Shown one piece after another: positions 57,633 through 64,000 of a stretch of 64,000 nt of DNA. Each line of letters opens with the position of its first letter. The stretch's first letter is position 1. The position numbers and the translations under genes are program-made. The stretch is from the NCBI GenBank assembly GCA_037178855.1, contig JASJZC010000005.1, positions 8,370,001 to 8,434,000 of the forward strand. The letters are read 5' to 3'. Source of the stretch: Oscheius sp. JU75 (taxonomy: Eukaryota; Nematoda; Chromadorea; Rhabditida; Rhabditidae). A model generated the notes under the pieces. The model searched no databases, was not told the origin of the DNA, and worked only from the letters and a program-made list of their open reading frames with translations.

Positions 57633-58236
57633 ATGTCGCGAGTTGAAGTTCGTCAAGCTAGACCAGAAGATGCTGAGATTGTTATGATCCTCATACAGGT
57701 TAGTTCTTTCACATTTTTGGTAAGTGTTCAATACTAGGAGTTGGCTCTCTATGAGCGAAGACTGGAAGATGTCTTAGTTACAGCCAAAGAATTTTCTTCC
57801 GCTCTGGAGAAAGGTTCTGTCCAGGCTTTGATACTATACGAGGATGACCATCCGGCTGGAGTTGTGGTCTATTGCTATACCTACAGTACATGGGACGGAG
57901 AGCTGATCCATATGGAAGATCTGTATGTGAGAGAGACTCACAGAAGGAAAGGATACGGAATGGTTCTTTGGAAGGAACTCGCTAAGGTTTGTCGTCTACT
58001 GAGAATAGAATATAGAGTCTTATTAGATTGCAGCGGAAAGAGGCTGCAGGAATTTGCTTTGGAATGTTTTGGATTGGAACGAGCCGGCCATCAAGTTTTA
58101 TCAAACTGTAGGTTTCTTGCAATTGTTTTTAATACTGTTTCAGATGCCCTGTGAGGACAGAACTGAGAAGGAGGGATGGAAATGGTATCGACTCGACCAA
58201 GATGGAATCAAGCAGCTGGCTAATGCCGCCGTATAA
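57633..58236 (+). CDS. GNAT acetyltransferase, spermidine/thialysine type (162 aa)
   Basis: Exons 57633-57698, 57738-57986, 58027-58107 and 58144-58236 join in frame (489 nt). The GNAT fold order is clear: VRQARPEDAEIVMILIQELALYE, then LILYEDDHPAGVVVYCYTYSTWDG, IHMEDLYVRETHRRKGYGMVLWKELAK (acetyl-CoA loop RRKGYG), AAERGCRNLLWNVLDWNEPAIKFYQT and EGWKWYRLD. The LYVRxxxRxxGxG and WNxPAxxFY motifs match SSAT/thialysine N-acetyltransferases (SAT1/SAT2), which acetylate polyamines or thialysine. Length is near the usual 170. The fourth-exon splice gives better SSAT spacing than reading through. Substrate cannot be fixed by eye. Confidence 0.9.
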
Positions 58237-58378
58237 TTTAAGCATAATGCAAATGAACAGTCGTTACACTTTTTTCTACTTGATTCCTTGACTATCAGTG
58301 TATGGGTACAAACTTTACGTGAGATCAAAGACAACTTGTAAACATTGAGAGATCATTTGTGTAGATTTGGCCAAAACA

Positions 58379-60361
58379 TCAATCTTGAATTCCTGTTTCA
58401 GCGTTGAGCGACTTCATAGCGATAGAATCTGCATCTGAAATGCGTCTGGTGTTTCTGGTCGACGGCGAGTAGACGAGCGAGGTTTTTTGTGTAAGAAAGG
58501 ACTTCTCTCGGTTAATCCGCGAGCTGCAATCTATACCATGTTGATCAATTGGGGCCGTGACTACCTGTCAAGTTTGGCGCCGCAGAAGACGACGTATACC
58601 CAGCTGTTACATGTGTGAAACATTTTGCGCCGGAATGTCTGGGATGTCAGACAGAAGAGCACAACGTTGAGCATCTTCCCGGTCAGGACGAGTTGGTTGG
58701 CCATGACTGATGCCTCACGGAGGTATCTGAAATAGGGGAAGTCTGTTTATTGGAAAATACATATCTGGGCGAAAAGAAAAACGCAATAGTAGTTTTGACA
58801 GAAGCGAGCGATATTACGGGTAAGACTGCGCCAGTCTTTTATGTTTCCCACCCGTACCTAACGTTGCCGTCCACATGATATAGCCAACGATTTGGTTGTG
58901 TTTGTGTGTTGTATGTGCGTGTTTTATCAAACTTACGGGAGTTGCGGGAACATATGAGTCAAGCAGTAGACCACCGCCGACGGTCCTTGAGTTAATGAGA
59001 AACAGCTGACTATAGCCAGGACAGTATGGGTCATCTTTCTCTCCTGTTCCTGACGGGCACAACCAACAGAGCTGACTGACCGCTGTACTAGAAGGTCCTA
59101 TAATCAAGCATTACCTCATCTTGTCTCAAGTAGCACCTGGTTGTTTCTCTGCTTTACCAGTCTTATCAACGACACATTCAGTAGTGCCACTGCACAAATC
59201 GGGAAGAGAACGGCAAAAACGGCGTTCGAGTAGACGGATAGCGCAATCCATCTTTTCGTGAAGGGAGAAGTTGGATTGGGGCGGCGGCCGAATGAATCCA
59301 GCACGTTGTTGTAGCACATGCCGACAAGTTGTTGGCCGGAGCAGACAAGATAGTTGAAGCATGTGTAGGAGAAGTGGTGGTAGCTGAAAGAATTTAGTTT
59401 TGTTCAGGCTATATGTAGTCGGTTTCCCCCTCTAGTCAAAGCTTGTTTCTCAAGGAAGTGCGCAAGTAAAGCGTGAGAAAATGATGCAGGAAATGATGTG
59501 AACAGGAATAATAATAGGCTCCTAGATGCACTATTTATCTATTCAGATTGAACTAAGTGCGAAGGTTGGCAGGTGACAGCGGATATGGCTGGTCACATCG
59601 GTGAATTGTAAATGCTCACCTAGTCAAGACGAACGTTCCAGTAAAGATCCCACCAGCAATCAGACAGATCTGCTTGATCTGAAAACCATAGCAATTCAGG
59701 TACTCTCTGTTTTTACATTGTAATCGTCCAGCGATCTGAAAGGATACTTGATGACCAGCAGTCTCTCAAGAGAGATAGCCAAGACAAACCTAAAAGTTTG
59801 GATATACTCATGTTCAATGACTTTTTACCAGATAGCTGCAGCCGAAAACCAATTGGTCAGAGCTCCAAAATGAACCTTTGTCGAGAAGAGAAAGTATCGG
59901 AAGCCGACATTGTTTCCCAAGGTGTCCGTTGCTGAGAAGAAGTGGGGGAGCATCATGATGAACACCAAGATGTCGCAGAGAGCCAAGAAGGCTAAGAGAT
60001 GGTTAGCTCTAAAAACTTTCGGCTCCTTTCCCGATCTTTAGGTCTCTGGCTGTTGCCAATGCTCTTTTTTGACACCTGGGTTTTCATTACGAAGGACGTG
60101 ATGAGGCAGCGATCAAAATTGCTCTCGAGGGACAGAACCACTCACCGATTCTTCATGTGGCGGCTGACCAGTACGGACATTGTAAGCAGATTTCCAAAGA
60201 CGGTTATGAAGAACTGGAAGGGGAAGATAGCCTACAGTTTTTGTTACTGTAGATACAGAAGAAATGCTTACGCGATTGATGTTCTTCTCCAAGTCGCTCA
60301 TCAAGATCAGCTGGCTTTCTGGAAAGCATTTCTCCGAAAGCGGTATGCTCCCGTTAGACAT
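58379..60361 (-). CDS. Rhodopsin-type GPCR, peptide-receptor-like (387 aa)
   Basis: Exons 60361-60272, 60231-60146, 60008-59829, 59789-59717, 59678-59620, 59383-59137, 59097-58937, 58726-58611 and 58530-58379 join in frame (1,164 nt). TM1 has FGNLLTMSVLV. TM2 is LLAFLALCDILVF. TM3 ends NWFSAAAIW then SLERLLVIKYPFRS. The loop-2 Cys region (FNYLVCSG, VGMCYN) and a long TM5 block (FAVLFPICAVALLNVSLI) follow. TM6 is MTHTVLAIVSCFSLTQGPS and TM7 is LVLTGKMLNVVLFCLTSQTFRRK. These match the gene at 34466 motif by motif (AAAIW, SLTQGPS, LVxTGKxxN...LFCL), and several splice positions coincide. It is likely a neuropeptide receptor; the ligand is unknown. Confidence 0.87.
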
Positions 60362-61394
60362 GTTTTGTCGACGGGCCTCTAAACTTAGTGGGTATAATGC
60401 ATCAAGTGGCTAGAACAGAAATAATCAAGGAGATGGTTGACTGAGAATGGCAGAGTAAACAGGAGGAGGGCTAAATAGTGCATTAAGAGAGAGAGACAAG
60501 AAGGGGAAGAAACCAGAGAACACGAATGTGTAGAGTATCCGGAGTTTTACGGGCCTTTGATGTCAGGAAGGGCAGACCTTTTAGGGAGAGAAAAGGAATC
60601 ATGTCGTGAGGAGCTGGTCAGGAAATAGATGACATTTATTTAGATGTTCCCATCAAATAGAGACAGTCATCTGAAAAGAGTCATCACTTCAAAAAAGTGT
60701 TTGAATTTCAAATTTTCAACAGAGAAGGGATGGAACTTTCATAGACAGCAACCAAAATCATGTCGAAAGATGACTCAGAATGTTTGCTTTTCGAGAATAT
60801 TTATGCCTACCAGAGCCCTCGAGACCTGTTAACATTATTCAGGAGATAGGTCAATCAGCACTGGTGTGGCGAAGGCGTAATTCAAAGCTGAAGATCTAGC
60901 TTTTCGAGATCATCATTCGTTTTGCAAGTTTTTCAGAAACTGTATCCTTCCAAGATTTATAAACGACTCTACCTTTTCTAGAGATTCTTGATACTAAACC
61001 TGGCTATTGTTTCCATCATTCTAACCCTATACTGTTGTTAATTGTTGAGCTATGTCAACCACCACTATCTAATCAAAATATGTGTGTGCCACTTTAAATT
61101 GGAATCGAGAGCTTAGGGGTTTCTGTCTCTCCCAAATGATTACTTTAGAAGAGAAAGTGCCAAACATCTGCTGGCAGTTTTTCAAATTGAGACCAGTCAG
61201 TCAATCTCGGGTTTGTGTTTTCTCTCCCAAGAGTAAAATTAACATAGTTCATTGCTTAAAGATCTGCAAGGAAGTAAAATCTGATAGATGCAATGAAGGA
61301 AGACTGTAATTAAAATTCTAGGGTGGATTTCAAAGAACATGGTCTAGGGTGTATCAGAAAGCTCAATTAGTGCAACACCTACTCAGTGTTTACG
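60362..61394. other. Intergenic, no gene seen
   Basis: Upstream flank of the minus-strand receptor; no frame has recognisable content. Confidence 0.4.
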
Positions 61395-61529
61395 CTAGAG
61401 TTTAACCGGCATGATCTGGTTGAAAAAGTGAGCGAAATCAGAGAATCTGTCACGGGAGAAGGAGTGAGAATGCGTGCCGTAAGGTTCAGGAAAAACGACG
61501 CCCTTGTGAGCAACGACACCCTGGGGGAT
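61395..61529 (-). CDS. Possible terminal exon of an unknown gene
   Basis: A 44-codon stretch (IPQGVVAHKGVVFPEPYGTH...) starts right after a TATATCAG acceptor and ends at TAG 61397-61395. Its codon use and composition look coding. An 11-nt micro-exon (AATCAGACAAG, 61570 region) and a further exon (GDRRLLTAFAITGLSH-like frame up to a GTTAGT donor near 61635) could precede it in phase, but I could not find a start. Treat as a candidate only. Confidence 0.25.
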   Translation of the reverse strand: MPQGVVAHKGVVFPEPYGTHSHSFSRDRFSDFAHFFNQIMPVKL

Positions 61530-64000
61530 CTGATATAGGGGAGGCGGAGAGAGTCAAGAGAGCTATACCTTGTCTGATTCTGTATCGTAAAAATGACTGT
61601 TAGTAGTTTAAAGTTCACACACTTTCGTGTACTAACCATGAGAAAGGCCTGTAATCGCGAAGGCGGTTAATAACCGTCTTGGCAGATATATTATTGTTCA
61701 AAAAGTGATGCGATTGGTCAGTCTGGCGGATCTTTGTCTCGGTGAATTTTCAAGGGAGAAGAGACTTGCTCGAGTAGATAGGGGAGAAGAATGCAACTGT
61801 CTAACGGCTGGAGGGGTACTCTGGGGCATTCCCAGGTTTGTTATAGAAGAAGTAATGCTTCAAGGGCGCTTTCGAGTAGCACATGGTTGCCCATATGATT
61901 TGATCTTGTGAGAAGATTTGACGTCAAAATATGTGGGTAAACTGGGAGATTTCTCTTTTTACAACCTAGTGTACTGTCTTTCTCAACTTGTCAACCTGTC
62001 ATTTATGTTCTTACCAAGACAAGAACAAAAAGTATAGAGCATGAAAGGTAGTGAATGAGATAAGCAATGGTTTTTGATCAGGAACCTAACAAACTGCGAA
62101 GGTGGAGTCGAAAAGAAGACGCCGCTGCATTCTTTGGACTTCTGACTAGCTCCAATTTGAGAGCCTGCGTGAGCCGCTGCTGCCGCGATTTCTAGGATGC
62201 ATGACGGGTTTCAAGAACTGAGAGAGGGATGGAAGACAACGTTTGCAAAATATCCAATTAAACCTGTTTTCAAAGGAAGTGTGCCGGTGGAAGAAACACT
62301 GAGAATGACGCTGACAGAACGTGTGTACACGGAGAGAGATGTTCCAATCAGAATCTGCCATCTGTGGGCCATCTCCTCGCGTCATTTTAAATGTTCGGTC
62401 GGGGAGACGAGCTGCTTTTTAGTTTCCCGCCCAAACCAGGAAGAGAGGCGCTAAGCGTGGAGAAGGGTTTAGATAAAACGAACATCTTGCTAGCCTCTTG
62501 ACTTTTCGGCTGTTTGATCGAAGCCAGGAGGCGCAATAAAACGAGCTTGAGAAGTGACACATGTCCAGGAGAGGGAGGTGACAGGTCTTAGGGTTCAGAC
62601 CCTAAAGGATACCAGATATAAAAAGACAGAGAGACGGAGAGTCAGTCTGACTGGTCAAAAACAAAAAACTTCAAGACAGAACAGAACCTGCTACCCTCGT
62701 TTTGTGAGTACACAAAATCAAAACATACCTCCACCGGAAGCCTCCTTAGTTCACAAGGTAAAAGGTATTGACATCACCATACATGGATCACTTCACTTGA
62801 AGTTTTTTGGTTTTGAACCTCAAGTATTCGCATGTCATTCGAACAAAAGTCATATGAGAGTGCTAGTGAGCATATCTTGATGACACCGAGGAAAACACGT
62901 CTAGGTGATGTACGCGTATATTTCAGGCACTTAGCGGATCTCCGGACATGCTTGCCCTTTAAAAACACGTTAATGTTTGATAGTAGCTGGAGGTTTCTGA
63001 TCTGAGGTCTGATAAAAGGAATGATTTCGAGCAGAAAATCTTTTGTTAACAGATGCATTTTATCCCCTCTAATCTCGTAAAACAGCTATCTTAAGAACGC
63101 CATGTGTCAGCGGATTACTTACAATGTTATGGGACCAACGCTTTTAGAATATTGTTAGTTTCTGTCAACTGCATGCAACACAAAGTTTGTGCAATTAGGT
63201 GCAAATTGGCGGCTGAGGTTGAATGTTCACGAACGTGAGAACCTAATTAAACAGAGTAACATAGGCATGGTTACATTGAGAAAGTGAAGTACGGACATTA
63301 TTGAACAAGGAGGATTGAAAAATGTCCACTGTGGTTACCCAAGACTTTGGGAATGTCCTTAGTTCTCCAACAAACCATGACTCCTTAGAAAATGGTAGCA
63401 CTTGGTTACGCAATTGGAAGCTTTCGCTCAATTTGCTACTGGTCGCCCGGGACTTTTCAATTTCATCGTTAAATCCACAGAAAATGTCATAAACGATATT
63501 TGTAGGACCAGGCACTAACAATGTATGCCTTGCAGGCTGTTGAGTCATAAAGTTGCAGTAAATGAGGATCCAAACACCAACTTTCGCTGTGCTTAATATT
63601 ATTAATATTATGCTTCAAAACTATTGAATGGATGTTGATTTACCACCAGTAAAGACAGCACAGTGTGCAAAGAAGAGATGGCTCATATAATAGCTTTCTT
63701 CACTTGTGCTTCATCCTTTCTCGAACTTCCCCAACTCTAATTCGTCAGAGGTAATGAGACTGGCCCGGGCTGACATCTTGTAGCGTAAAAAGTAAAGCAC
63801 ACATGAACAAGAGCTGAAGAGAGGCTAAGTGAGGCACAGAAAGGTAGTCTCATTTGTCTTTGTTCATCCGTGTGGTCATTGGTAGAGAGGGGGATTCGTA
63901 AACAATCATTTTCAGAGAGAGGCAAGTCTGGACATGTTCTATTTGTGAGAGAATAGATAGGTAAGCTGTGATTTGTGGACTATGGGTTGTACTCAGCAAT
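61530..64000. other. Intergenic, no firm gene
   Basis: Apart from possible upstream exons of the candidate just before this stretch, nothing is supported. Frames at 62197 (+) and 62385-62146 (-) overlap each other and neither shows a family. The window ends without a clear gene. Confidence 0.35.

Noticed and set aside
61640-61720. Minus-strand ISAKTVINRLRDYRPFS resembling a Tc1 helix-turn-helix
   Set aside because: Only about 20 residues, no catalytic motifs or terminal repeats, and another frame suits the candidate exon better.
1-64000. CRISPR arrays, bacterial operons, or viral genes
   Set aside because: No regularly spaced repeats, no Shine-Dalgarno-led gene runs and no viral replication or capsid motifs; intron-rich nematode genes fill the window.

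Overview
The window is nuclear DNA of a nematode, most likely a rhabditid-type worm; I cannot name the species. The evidence is a cuticle collagen with the nematode N-terminal domain, many chemoreceptor-like 7TM genes in tandem, a DB-module protein, T-rich TTTCAG splice acceptors, and very short introns (36-60 bp is common). I rebuilt genes exon by exon. Where I give exon joins, splice sites are GT-AG and the reading phase closes across every junction unless stated.

Layout. (1) 1-3.5 kb: a small secreted protein (+) and a Pro-rich/Arg-rich protein (-). (2) 4-20.5 kb: a tandem segmental duplication. Each unit has the order GPCR remnant (+), kinase-kelch gene (-), cuticle collagen (-). Unit B (11.4-20.5 kb) carries a predicted 1,485-residue protein with a TAK1-like kinase, an unassigned middle region and a C-terminal kelch propeller region, plus an intact collagen. 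Unit A (4.0-9.4 kb) is a decayed copy: the kinase-kelch gene lost its middle and one splice acceptor, and the collagen lost its first exon. A dead mariner element lies just beyond unit A. (3) 21-26.3 kb: four tandem GPCR copies, two intact and two broken. (4) 26.7-27.9 kb: a SWEET sugar transporter with a tRNA-Ile gene inside an intron. (5) 28-34.4 kb: no convincing gene. (6) 34.5-43 kb: a rhodopsin-type peptide-receptor-like GPCR, a second-class chemoreceptor, a two-module Cys-rich secreted peptide, a DB-module protein, and a stray copied piece of the peptide receptor. (7) 43-51 kb: three intact chemoreceptors and one remnant; the first has a Tc1/mariner-type element in intron 1. (8) 51.8-60.4 kb: a frameshifted chemoreceptor, a small heat-shock protein, a C-type lectin, a spermidine/thialysine-type acetyltransferase, and a second peptide-receptor-like GPCR. 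(9) 60.4-64 kb: no firm gene.

The genes do not form one pathway. The themes are chemosensory birth-and-death evolution, secreted or cuticle proteins, and DNA transposons. The most unusual item is the duplicated kinase-kelch gene. I ran no database search, so family names rest on motifs I can see, and novelty is unproven.
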